Shown here: piece after piece, positions 23,380 to 34,339 of the stretch
How positions within the stretch are numbered: position 1 is the stretch's first letter
Layout: every line of letters starts with the position of its first letter
NCBI GenBank assembly: GCA_029449235.1
Contig: JANATG010000001.1
Span: forward strand, 186,001 to 250,000
Direction: 5' to 3'
DNA: 64,000 nt
From: Linnemannia schmuckeri
Taxonomy: Eukaryota; Mortierellomycota; Mortierellomycetes; Mortierellales; Mortierellaceae
Made by a program: the position numbers and the translations under genes
Notes under the pieces: generated by a model
The model's input: only the letters and a program-made list of their open reading frames with translations
The model's database searches: none
Told to the model about the DNA's origin: nothing

Positions 23380-26300
23380 GCTGCGGCCGGACCTGACCAG
23401 TGACAGTCTACTGTGTTTGTATACTGTATATTGTTCTGGCTTTCACACAACAAAGTCGACGGACATGGGATACAGCAGCAGATCCTTTTTTGGCTTGTGG
23501 CTGTCTGTCATGCTATGTTCAGGAATGTCTTAAAACACTTTACCTATTCTTACACATCAGTGATATGACGATGATGGTGGATATGATGATGATGACTGGT
23601 GGATCACTTAGTTCATCATTAAAACATTGCTGTTTCTACAATCAATTCTATCCTCATTGATTAATTGTATTCGATTCTCACTATTTAATAGAACGGATAT
23701 TCGGACCCATATGTCAAATTAACCGTTGGTGGACACAAGTTCACGACAAACGTGGTGCGCAAGTCGCTCAACCCCGTCTGGGATGCCGCCTTTGACTTTG
23801 AACTCGATGCCCAGTCTATGCCCGATCAGGTCAGCCTCATGTTCTGGGATAAGGACCGCTGGGGCCGGGATGATTACCTCGGCACAGTCTATATCCCCCT
23901 GCAACCCTCCTCCCTGTGGGCCGACTCTGTGCCGAAACATTTCGACGATCAAGACAATCAGGCAAGTTATCATGTTCTCAGTAGCTGCAAAGCTTTTTTT
24001 TTTTGGGTTGATTGTTATCGTTTCTCCGACACATACATGCCTTGTTGTACGCCCGTCTTTCAATTTCATTTTTCCTTCCTTCTCCCTCGCCTCCTTGTCC
24101 GTTTTTCATATACTCCTCGGCTCTGTTCTGAAATAATTCTCGCTCCATGCATGTTGAAAAAGACACGCCAACAAAAAAAGGTCAGGCCATGTCAGGCCAT
24201 GCTCTCCAAAAGGAGTACAAATATGAAATCTGAACGCATTCACTCAATGATCAAAACCCTTTTATGGGCTCCATCGACCTTTTTCTGTTTCCTCCTCTCT
24301 CGATTTGAGAGCCTGAAAAATAAAATAGGGACGCCTTTTTGGTCGTTCTATCGCGATCTAGTCCACCCTCCTTCTTCCGTCCTCCTTCCTTCCCCTCTCT
24401 CCACAACGTTCTTCATTGTCTAACTGTATTGCCCATAATCTCGGCTTTCTTCATTCTGTGCGCCATCTAGGCCAGTTGGTTCCCCCTCAAGTCAATCCCA
24501 GAAAAAAAGTTCTCCAGGATTACTGGTGAAGGTAAATATTGGCATGACAATTCGTAGGAGATATACTGCTACCGGAGACAGAGCAACTACACATTTACTC
24601 ATTCCCTGTTATCTAAACACTAGTCGAAGTTAAGTTTGGATTCATCGACATCGACCTCGCTCCTTCACGCAAGACTTCACATGTTGGAGAGATCGAGCGG
24701 ATATGGACTAAACTCGTTAGTGGGCGCAACAAGCTTGGACTTGGACACCGAAAGGTCCACACCCCCGGTGACACCACTGTCAACATGGCAGATATTCCTG
24801 TTGCCGTTGGCGATGAAGATCCTTCCATGGGCCTGTCAGCCTTACGGCTTGACTCTCCTTCGCCACCTCCCACCGGTGCATTGACCGCATCCTCTTCAGC
24901 ATCCTCCACCCTCTCGTCCCTCGGTTCGACCAACAACCTGCATGGTGTCGTCTTTATGGAAATTGTCTCTGCCAGCAACCTCCCCAGGACTCACAATGTG
25001 ACACGGACAGGATTCGACATGGATCCTTTTGTTGTCATCTCGTTTGGAAAGTACATCTTCCGGACGCGAGTAATCCGACACAACCTCAACCCGACATGGC
25101 GTGGAAAGCTGATGTTCAGAGTTCATCATGGTGAAGACAATTTCAAGATCAAGTACTCGGTCCACGACTGGGATAAGCTGAGCGGAAACGACTACATTGG
25201 CATGACAACCATGGATATTGAGACTCTGATTAACGCAGCACAAGGACAGGAGGCCGACCCATTGTTGACACCCCGGATCGGTACTTTTGAGGAGAAGGAG
25301 GCCGTCGATCAGGACATGAGGGAGTATATTCTTAAGGTCGACTTGGCCAGCAATATTAAGGCACCCGCGCAGCCCACCACACTCAAAGTCCAAGCCAAGT
25401 TTGTGACCTACACCAATTTGCGGAAGCGATTCTGGCTGGGGCTGGCTAAGGCATTTGATGCGGATCCCAAGAACGGTCTCTACAGCAAGGTGTTGATCCA
25501 GGCCATGCTGGAGGGATTGGGATCGACCCTTTCGAGCACGACAGTTGACAGCTTCTTCACACCCTACTCCAAGGATCCTGAGAAGGATGAGTTGACATTT
25601 GACGAGCTCTTTGAGATTTTGGAGCGACAGGTCCGACTGGATGATAGCAAACCCAACAAACGACGTAGGCGTAGAATCCGCAAATTCTGGTCAAAGAAGG
25701 CAAACCGAGCCGTTCTCCAACCCAGTCCTGTCGTTGGTTCGGAACAACCTGAGCGGACAGAGTATTTGCAGCCTGAGCAGCAACTAGATGAAAAGGACTC
25801 GACAGAGGACTCGTTGGGCGATGAGGATGATGATGAGTTTGAGGAAGACAATGAGCTCTTCTTGCATCTTACGCAGAACAAGATCCCGGATGAGGACCCT
25901 ATTCCCCCAGCGGTCGAGATGGTGGAGCCTACGGAGGCTGACTTTGAGCCGCAGGTCTCGGAGGACGAATATGTAATCAGAATTTCGTCGTGCCCTATCT
26001 GCCGGGATCCCAGTCTAGGCTCCAAGTTGGAAACGGATGTGATTACTCACATTGCCGTTTGCTCGGGCAACGACGGTTTCAACCTCGACAAGTTGATCCT
26101 TGGCAACTTTGTTACTGCTGCCAACGCTCAGCGCAAGTGGATCACCAAAGTCGTCAAAACCCTCGGCTATGGACGATATATCATCGGCAAGGTAAGCCTT
26201 TTGGCTCTGTAATTACCTCAAGAACTGAACACGGTGTGTATAGGATGCATAAAAACCAGTGTATTTAACAACGAGTTACTCTTTTTTGTATCTATACATA

Positions 26301-27322
26301 GAGCAATGCCAATATTATTGTACAGGACAGAACAACGGGACTGATGCTAGAAGAAAAAATTCCGACATTTATTCGGCTGGGAATCCGACTGCTGTACAAG
26401 GGACCTGCCCAAAGGATCCGCGTCGGCAAGATTTTGGCCAACATGTCACGGAAACAAGGTCTCAAGTTTGACGATCCACGCTCAAAGCGGAACATTGAGC
26501 CATTCATCCGGTTCCACCACCTGGAAGCCCATATGGATGAGGTCCTGGAGCCCATCTCGAATTTTAAATCGTTCAACGAGTTCTTTTACAGGAAGCTGAA
26601 ACCCGATGCACGACAGTTGAGCAACCCTGGCGATGACCGTGTGGCTGTGAGTGTTGCAGATTGCAGGATGACTTGCTTCCAGACCATCGCGGATGCTCAA
26701 CAGTTCTGGATAAAGGGCCGCCAGTTTACGGTGGCGAGACTCCTTGGTGATGAGGTCTTGGCCAAGAAGTACGAGGGTGGAAGCCTTGCTATCTTTCGCC
26801 TCGCCCCTCAAGACTACCACCGGTATGTTGTCTCTTTATCTCTTAAGCGTCTGTTGTTAGATACTTGTAAATCGCTTCAGTCGACTAATTATTGTACATG
26901 TTTATTTCCTTCTCGATAGATACCATATACCAGTGCGGGGAGTGTTGTCTGCACCAAAGTCAATTGATGGAGAGTACTTTACCGTGAACCCAATGTCGAT
27001 CCGAAGCCACTTGGATGTCTATGGCGAGAACAAGCGCGTCATTTCAACTATTGAATCCAAGGAATTTGGTACAGTCGCCTACTGTACCATTGGCGCAATG
27101 ATGGTGAGCTCGATTGTGTTGACGAGCGAAGCTGGGCAGACGGTTGAGCGGATGGAGGAACATGGATATTTCGCGTTTGGTGGATCAACGATTGTACTGT
27201 TGTTTGAACCCAACTCGATCCAGTTTGATGAGGATCTTGTCCGATCGTCGAAGGAACAGTTGGAGATGCTTGTTCGTGTGGGTATGCGTGTTGGTGTTTC
27301 TACCAGGGGTGTTTCTGCCTAG
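22935..27322 (+). CDS. PSD2: C2-domain phosphatidylserine decarboxylase (PSD2 type)
   Basis: Six exons: 22935-23153, 23692-23961, 24471-24531, 24624-26191, 26302-26822 and 26920-27322, giving 1013 residues. A Ser/His-rich N-terminus is followed by two C2 domains, about residues 55-185 (NGYSDPYVKL, SLNPVWD) and 280-410 (DMDPFVVISFGK, LNPTW). A DELTFDELFEIL stretch resembles an EF-hand helix; then come an acidic region and a C-X2-C...H motif (CPICRD). The decarboxylase domain carries FNEFFYRKLKP, DCRMTCF and the GGST self-cleavage site near residue 966. Cleavage there yields alpha and beta chains and the pyruvoyl cofactor. The enzyme makes phosphatidylethanolamine from phosphatidylserine on endomembranes, with C2 domains for membrane docking. 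Intron 2 is GC-AG (CAG|GCAAGT). Intron 1 contains a T31 run. An ATG at 22869 would add 22 residues. Confidence 0.93.
23348..23378. repeat. T31 homopolymer in PSD2 intron 1
   Basis: 31 consecutive T, followed directly by a GC-rich stretch (GGCTGCGGCCGG). On the minus strand this looks like a GC-rich end with an A tail, as left by retroposition, but no target duplication was identified. Confidence 0.8.
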
Positions 27323-27329
27323 AGATATC

Positions 27330-28379
27330 GAGACAGGGGTGTAGATGGGCTAGATTGATACTTTTTTATTAATTTGTTTTTTCTTGTTCTTGTACCACAC
27401 GGGAGTTAAAGCAGTGCGCTTGGCTCTTTCATTTTTTTCTTTTTCATTCTTTATCATACAAAATGTACAATACACTTTTTTTCACACTCGCATCAAAACT
27501 CTAACACTGCATGACAAAGGAAATGAATGATCAGTTGTTTTTTCTTATAAGGTTTTTATTGACAGATCGGAAAAAGTTTGTCAAGAACAAGCAAGGAAAC
27601 AATAAAACAAGAAAACAAGAGACAGAGAAAATAAAAAGTGATCGAGACTTAGAGGGATACCGAGCGGAGATTCAAGTTTTTTTTTTCTTGCTGGTTGCCT
27701 CTGGTTTGGACATCATGTCATCATTGCGTCCCTGGGAGGAAGTGGGGTTCCCTGGCTCACTTGTTTTTTTTTTTTCTTGTGCTTGAGTAAGGGTTTTTTT
27801 GAGTACCCACAATAGGCTGAGCTGAGATGAGCTGAGCTGAGCTGAGATCTTGTTTGGATCTCCCCTTTTTATTTTCAATTGCTGACCCCTATCACATGGA
27901 GAGAAAGAGAAGAGAGGGGAAGTAGGAAGAACGTTTGGAGGAGAGGGGCAAAGGGTCTTTCGAACAAGATGCGAGTAGCAGCAACCTGCACAAAGGCACA
28001 AAAGATTAACGCCCAAGCAAATGAGAGATGATGAGGTCACATGGCCGTCTGCTCTTTTGTCTTTTTTTTTTCTTTTCTACTAGCCCCCCTTTTTCACCTT
28101 TCGTTTTCTTTTCTTCTCTACACACACACTCTCTCTCTCACTTTCGACTCTCATCCGCTCTCACTATCTCTTTCCCACCCACACACGTTCACATATACAT
28201 CAACCCGTCCTTCTTTCATTCACACCCCCTCCCTCCCACTTATATCCTCTCTTGATTTCCTATTCACTCTCCCTTCTTACCTACCACTCAAAGAGATCAC
28301 TTTACACCTACTTAAGCCAACAGCTCCCTGCTAAACACGCTAGAGTAGGCGCACCTTATACCCCCCTCAGGTTCTCCTA
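27330..28379. other. Intergenic, PSD2 to phosphatase
   Basis: No gene supported. Contains the CTGAG-type repeat at 27815-27849 and a pyrimidine-rich leader at 28060-28260 before the next ATG. Confidence 0.4.
27815..27849. repeat. Short tandem GAGCT/GAGAT repeat
   Basis: About seven imperfect copies of a 5-bp unit (GAGCT with GAGAT variants) in 35 bp of the intergenic region. Confidence 0.7.
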
Positions 28380-30549
28380 ATGGATACCCAGACCAGTCAG
28401 TTCCCCCATGCAGCACCTGCAGTCAACCAGCACGAGCATGTGCAACAACAACCGCAACACCCACAATCAACATCACAACCATCGCTACCACGACGATCAT
28501 TAAACCATCAACTACAGGACCAACAACAACAGGAACACCAAAGACAACCATGGTCATTTATTAGTGCGCTCTCGATATCCCTCTACCAGTCCCTATCTTT
28601 CTCGCGGTCTCCCTCGTTTGAACGGACGCGGTATATCGCCTCGACCTGTACCTTTATTGCGATCATCTATCTCAGAACGTTGCATTGTCTCTTCTTTGGA
28701 ACGGGGGCTCTTTCCTGTGCCGTCCTTGGTAAGAAAAACAACCAGCTGTTCGTTGCTACTTGCTGACAATGGAGACCTAATGACGAGAGAGTAATGAGCA
28801 AAGGAAAAGGATATGAGATGGAGAAAAGGTGAAAAGGATACTAGAGGAGGAGGAAGTAGTAGTGAGTTTGGTGGAGAAAAGTGGATGATGCATCTTTGTC
28901 ATCATAAAGATACCTTTTCTGGACAACAAACCAATACAACGCTCGCTCGTTCGAATGTCCGAAGGGACAAGACAAGGGGGCAAAAAATGTGCATGGGGCG
29001 CTTGGTTTTTTTGCCTTGCCTTGCGCATTGGTCGTAACACAACAAGAAAACCTTTTCCCCACATTTGTGTGTCCTTACACTGCAAAGTATAAAAAATAGA
29101 CAACAAAACTGCACACATGATCATTGAGTTTGGGCCATTTCATGCAACTATAATACTGAACGGAGAAAGAAGCCAAGGGTGGGAGGACGATTATCAGACA
29201 AAACACGACAGGGACTGACACAAGACGGTGAGAAAACAACAAGGGTGAATCAGACGAGCAGGGAGGAAGAATAGGCTCCTAACAAGGCAACATTACACCG
29301 AGCAAAACAAACCGTCTGGAGGCCAAATAGCCGTTTCACGCAGAGATAATGGGCGTTTTTTCATGACAACTGACTACGACACGACCGTGGTTCCCTATTT
29401 GGGTTTGCAAGGATTTCGATATCGTCATTATTTATGACGCCGGACAAGACAAGGCGCAAAACTGGATATCAGCGGGGGAAAATAATTGGAGACAGCGCAG
29501 TGCGAAGTATATGTGGGGAACGATGTCAAGTATTTTTCGCACGTTGCATCATGGACGGACGGGACGGATGAACGGAAACATACACCTCCGGCGCATGACC
29601 ACACACGGTCAATTCAATTGCTCATTGAATATTGTTCACTAACCTCGAACCTGTATTTCTAAACTTCTATGACGCTAAAATAGCAAAATGCCTGAAGCAT
29701 ACAATCCGGCAGCCAAGACCTAAACAGACTGGACGCGGATTGCAGGAGGAGGATGAGGACATGGACAACGATATCTTGGAACCCACGCCTAGTCCACAAG
29801 CAGAGTCATCAACATCGTCGTCACAACCAGAATCGACCTTTACACCTTCATCATCCACGGTTGCAGTTACTACCACTACCTCGACTACAACAACCATTAC
29901 CCATATCAGTACATCCTCAACGAGTGCGTCAGGATCTACGTCAACGGTAACCCAGGATTCGATGAACGATCCAATTCAACGTGCAGGATCTCCTACATTA
30001 TCACTGGCCCCTACAACAACTCTGCAGAAGGAGCAGATGGATGCCTCGAACGAACCCAAGGCCAGGATGGCGAGTCAGCGGATCCGGAGATATCGAAGAC
30101 GCAAGGTCTATTTCCGTGTGGACTATGGAATGCCTAGTAGCCACGCCCAACTGGTAGCATTCTTCGTGTGCTATATTTCCCTCCAACTGGTGCTCATGGA
30201 ACCCGAAGGTTCTGCCGGACAGTGGTTCCTAATTATGCTCTTGCAACTTTATGCGTGGTCTGTAGTCTGGTCACGTATCCGCCTCGGTAGTCACTCGGTC
30301 AGCCAGGTCCTTGTGGGGGCCGGGATTGGTGCTATTTACGGGATTGTGTGGTTCTCGATCTGGGTGTGGAAAGTCGAGGAGATGATCAAGCATTGGCAGT
30401 GGATGGACCGATATGGAGTGATTCAGGTGCGCAAGATCTGGAAGCAGCTCGAGATGGATGAGGCGATTGCTGTCGGCAGGGCGGACGGAAGAATGTACCT
30501 CCGACATGGGCAAGGTTTGCCTCACAACGGACAATTCCTCCGATTTTGA
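28380..30549 (+). CDS. PAP2-superfamily phosphatase, dolichyl-diphosphatase-like
   Basis: Two exons: 28380-28728 and 29684-30549, joined in phase 1 across a long 955-nt intron, 404 residues. A Gln/His/Pro-rich N-terminus (1-60) precedes hydrophobic helices. The junction restores KCLKHTIRQPRP, the first PAP2 motif (KX6RP). A Ser/Thr-rich insertion of about 110 residues follows, much longer than usual for the family. Then come the second motif (GMPSSHAQ, the PSXH site) and third motif (SRIRLGSHSVSQ, SRX5H), with hydrophobic spans between. Dolichyl-diphosphatases (CAX4/DOLPP1) recycle dolichyl diphosphate in the ER for protein N-glycosylation. The RQPRP and YGMPSSHAQ context fits that branch better than phosphatidate phosphatases, but the substrate is inferred. 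Splice ends GTAAGA and ATAG are good. Confidence 0.8.
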
Positions 30550-31246
30550 GTCTGGCTGGCGTCGCATGCACGACGGCATGGCTGTGAGCGGGCTGTCGTT
30601 GTGCGGTGTCTGTCTGTACGCCTGCACAGTATGACAGAACTGTAAATCAGGAAGTGTGTTCCTTTTTTTGGTCATCATGACCTATCATTTTTCTTACCCT
30701 TTTTGTTCCGGTCGCCAGGGAGATCTCTAGCGACCTATCTGTATTTGTATCCCTTCCGTTGTTTTCTTATTCGAAAATAAACATTCAACATCTGCCCTCT
30801 ACTTATTCGTGTTCTATGTGATATCAGGGGCAAAGGAAAAGAAGGGGGCGAAAAGGAGTCAGAGACGACTTTCAGGGCATTTCTTCATTCTGAACGCGAC
30901 TAACCACACAGAGGCTCAAAGTGAGAATAAAGGTTTCGATTCGAGTCTGCTGGCCTCGAGTCGAGGTCGCGCATGATTCCTTCAACTCCCTAGGAGGATG
31001 GACTATGACTCCCTCCCTTTCTCCCTTTTTTCTCCACGTTTTCTGTCTCTCTCTCTCTTTCAGTCGTTCCTTGTTGTTTTCTCTTCGTTTTTTCTTCTTT
31101 TCTTTCTTTTCTTTCTTTTCTTTCTTTACTCACTTAGCCCTTTCCTCCAACTCTTTTTCACCGCGCTCATTGTCGCTCGTCATCCGCCACTTTTTATCGC
31201 CATATTTCAAACTTATCATTCACTTGCAAGAACTCAATACAACAAG
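30550..31246. other. 3' and intergenic region
   Basis: Contains an AATAAA at about 30776 suited to the phosphatase gene and a CT-rich leader (31020-31140) before the lipase-like gene. No other gene seen. Confidence 0.45.
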
Positions 31247-32700
31247 ATGAGACGACCCTCAGGACTCTTGGCCCCAGCAATACTACTCCTGGGAGCGGTC
31301 CTTTTGAGTACAGTGCAAGCGGCTCCGGTGTATCCTCTCCCTCTACCGAGTTACAACTTCACCGGCGACAATGGAGTGAACCCTTCATCTCCAGCAGGAG
31401 GAGTAACAGCACCAGCAGGAGGGAATCAGGGGAACTATGTGTGGGCGTCAAGGGGGACGTACGAGACGTTTGATAGAGAGTGTGTGCTGACGACGGAGCG
31501 ACCGGTCCCTGTGATTCTGTTGCCCGGGTTGCTGTCTCCTGGCCTCGTCACGTAAGGTTCTGCGCCTTTGTTTGTTTTCTGGGCACGAGAGTGTCATGAA
31601 AGACCAAAAAGAGCGATATCTTATATTTTTTTTGTGTCGCTTGAATGTAGGACGCGCTATATGGCACATCGGTTGCAGGATGCAGGATATTGTGTGTACC
31701 AGGCAAGTTTATGATAAATTACCCATGGAATAATATTTGTCGTACAGTTCATGTCGTGTTTTTGAATGTGTTCACTTGCGCCATTCCTTTTTTTTCTTTT
31801 TCTTTTTTTTTTCTTTGTTCTAATGCTGCTTCCTGAACCAAACAATATCTTTTACAGCTAGAGTACGGATTGGGGATGATGGATACGCTGGTCGGGATGG
31901 GGGATATGCGGGAGTCCGCAAAGGAGCTGGCCTTGTTTGTGACAAAGGTGCTGACCATCACGGGTGCCAGTCAGGTTGACCTTGTGGGTCATGCTGAGGG
32001 CAGCCTCGTGTCCTTGTAAGTTCTGTCAGTCATGGTAGTCACTCTTTGCTTAGTTACTCTTTTTAGTTTTGACCTCTTATTCAATTTTCATCTGGTTACT
32101 GTCTTTTGATCCAACCTACTTGTCAGTATGCTTACTTCGCCCCTCTTTTATTCAATATTGGTTGGTATAGGTGGTACTTGCGTAAATTAGGCGGGGAGAA
32201 AAATATCAGGAATCGCAACCCCCTTCCACGGGACCACCTTCCGAGGCCTCACTACCCTCCTCAAGGGCCTCAACTTTTACGACACCTTGGCCACACTCAC
32301 CGACCAGCTCTGTCCAGCATGTACACAAGTCGTCGAATCCTCCCCCTTTCTTCAAGAGCTCCGGACAAAGGAAATGCGCCCGCCTGTTCTGAAACCCACC
32401 CCGGCGCCGAATGGGCCCGCGGAAGGAGAGGGGGTGAAGTATTTAGTGATGATGACGGCCAAGGATGAGGTTGTTACGCCGTGGACGTCGGCGTATTTGG
32501 ATGATGTTGAGGATTCTGGAGAAGGGGGAGAGGGGGAGGGGAGGGTGAAGCATGTGGTGGTGGAGGATGTGTGTGAGTATGGTGTGGGGAAGTCCTTCAG
32601 GCATTTGGGGATTATGTTTAGTCCTTTGGTGTTCGCAGCTGTCGATGGGTTCTTGACGCCGAGGGCTGCGAGACCTGTTCTGGATTGCCAGTCTACGTAG
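31247..32700 (+). CDS. Secreted lipase-like protein with Ser-to-Ala nucleophile change and frameshift
   Basis: Four exons: 31247-31551, 31651-31702, 31858-32015 and 32171-32700. Residues 1-24 form a signal peptide. The PVILLPGLLSPG block is the oxyanion/lid start of class 2-type triacylglycerol lipases. The nucleophile elbow reads VDLVGHAEGSL: the GXSXG serine is Ala (GCT, one base from TCT). Later blocks with the usual Asp (TAKDEVVTPWTSAYL) and His (FRHLGIMFSPLVF) are present. Exon 4 starts in frame (WYLRKLGGE), but an A5 run at 32199-32203 has one base too many. The family block IATPFHGTTFRGL and everything after it are one frame off. Intron 2 is GC-AG. Either a young pseudogene, or a pseudoenzyme plus a base-calling error. 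Confidence 0.7.
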
Positions 32701-32889
32701 TAAGGAAGGAGAATAGAAGGGGAAGGTGAATTTTTGGGCATGATGAGAGTCAGGTGTAGGATTTGATTCGACTTTGGAGGGCTGAGACAAAACGCGTAGT
32801 GTCGCGTCTAGTCGTGTTTTTGAGACACGGCCATAATTGTTGGGAGACTTTATTTCGATTTTTGGCCAGGAGCGTTGATTATTTAACAA

Positions 32890-33056
32890 ATGGTTTTGTT
32901 TTTTGAGTGGCCCTCTCGTCCGCTGCCCTGCCACTAGTGCCACGTGGTAACGCTTGTAAAGAATGCCTGCGACAATGACTACCGCGGGTGCACCTCAACG
33001 GCGTCTGCTATATCTGAGCGTAAGAGAGATATCTGCAAGGACCTTTGCAACCATTA
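32890..33056 (+). pseudogene. Remnant of a small cysteine-rich secreted protein
   Basis: One frame ends ...NACDNDYRGC, a Ser-rich stretch, then ICKDLCNH and a TAA. The adjoining frame gives PLVPRGNACKECL just upstream. Joined by one frame change they give a spaced-Cys pattern resembling the short gene at 33552 (ACQSACEGDYHKC). Probably a decayed paralogue; the family is unknown. Confidence 0.4.
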
Positions 33057-33551
33057 ACAGTACTAAGAGAATCCCATTTTGTTCTTTGTCTGAAAGTAAC
33101 AGTGAGCAGAGAGGGGATGACGAGCAAGGTAGTGGAAGCTGAATTTATTTTTATCAGGAAACTAGTGTTTGCATGCACGACACACTAATGTTTGTGCTGG
33201 AGGGCACATGAATTTACCCAATAATAACTCCATACTTACTTGTCACTTTCGCTGGTGTTCGTTTACTTCGTACTGTTTGTGTAGTAATACAAGATCAGGA
33301 TCCACAGTTGTTAGTGTCAAAGGTGGCAGTAAACAAGGAATGGGTTTGCATATCACGCCAAGTTCAAGAAAGGAAACTAAAGGACGTTTCTGTATATGTA
33401 CGAAATGAACAAAAAAAAAACACTGCACCCTTCTTTTCTTTTTACCATCATCTTTCCAACCTCCCAGAAAAACACTCTAAGAAAGCGCAACTACCTTTCT
33501 GTCATATCTTTCTATCATACCTTTCTTTCATCCTTACTTTCATTCCAAACC

Positions 33552-33710
33552 ATGCAACGTAACATCTTATTTTTGCTTGCGGGGCTACTTGTCCTGATTT
33601 CTTTTTCGTCCACTACCACTTCAGGACCGGTATCGTTACTTCAACCCCGCACACCTGCTTGCCAGTCTGCCTGCGAAGGGGACTACCATAAATGCCCCCC
33701 TGAAGGATAG
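33552..33710 (+). CDS. Small secreted Cys-containing peptide, possibly truncated
   Basis: A 52-residue frame whose first 24 residues form a clear signal peptide (MQRNILFLLAGLLVLIS...). The rest is short and ends in ACQSACEGDYHKC and PPEG. The C-X3-C-X3-Y-X2-C spacing echoes the fragment at 32890-33056. The stop follows a C6 tract. With one C fewer, the frame would continue through a further cysteine (KDSVCETNR) before another stop, so a frameshift is possible. The CT-rich sequence upstream resembles the leaders of other genes here. Role unknown; secretion inferred from the signal peptide. Confidence 0.4.
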   Translation: MQRNILFLLAGLLVLISFSSTTTSGPVSLLQPRTPACQSACEGDYHKCPPEG

Positions 33711-34339
33711 TGTATGCGAGACCAATAGAATTGCCTGATTGGCTCGCTGCTGAGCTTGATAGATATCTAAAACGAAGAGAACGACGAGTAAAAAGGTAAA
33801 CAGAGGAGGAAGCAACCTTTTTATGGTTATACTTGCAATGCTTGAATAATCTATACTGAAACTCTCTCACTCTCTCTTCTCGCTTTCACCGCTCATGCTT
33901 TCTTGCTCAAATGTTTGGTTGTCTGTTACAGCCGGACCCACTCTTGTGAAAAATAATAAACACGCACATCAAAATATCAAGCGGGAATAGGGGTCATAGA
34001 CGAGGGTAAACGGCAGAGACAAAGACATAGAAGGGGGGACTGGGGAATGTTATTATCATTGTATCAATGCCCACCGCACAGAATCATAGAAATCGGGCTT
34101 TAGTCCGCAACCAAATAAAAAAAAAAAAAAAAAAGCACAACAATTAGAATGACATGACATGAAATTCCTATTATGATCATCCCGGTGAAAATAAAACGAA
34201 ATGAGTTACCAATACTTTTGGGCATGCATGGACGCGTACAAATGAAAATTATATATATAAACGGTAGAAAAACTATATGGTATTTTAGTTATGTGAAAAG
34301 GCGCGTAAAATAGGGGAACGATTGTCAGCTCGTCACCAT
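33711..34339. other. Intergenic, with an A18 run
   Basis: AT-rich 3' side of the ABC transporter gene. A18 at 34117-34134. No gene seen. Confidence 0.4.

Noticed and set aside
24175..24205. Short direct repeat of GTCAGGCCAT in a PSD2 intron
   Set aside because: Only two copies of about 10 bp; likely chance duplication without function.
28777..29124. Minus-strand frames within the long PAP2 intron
   Set aside because: Short, overlapping in all three frames, and low complexity; no sign of a nested gene.
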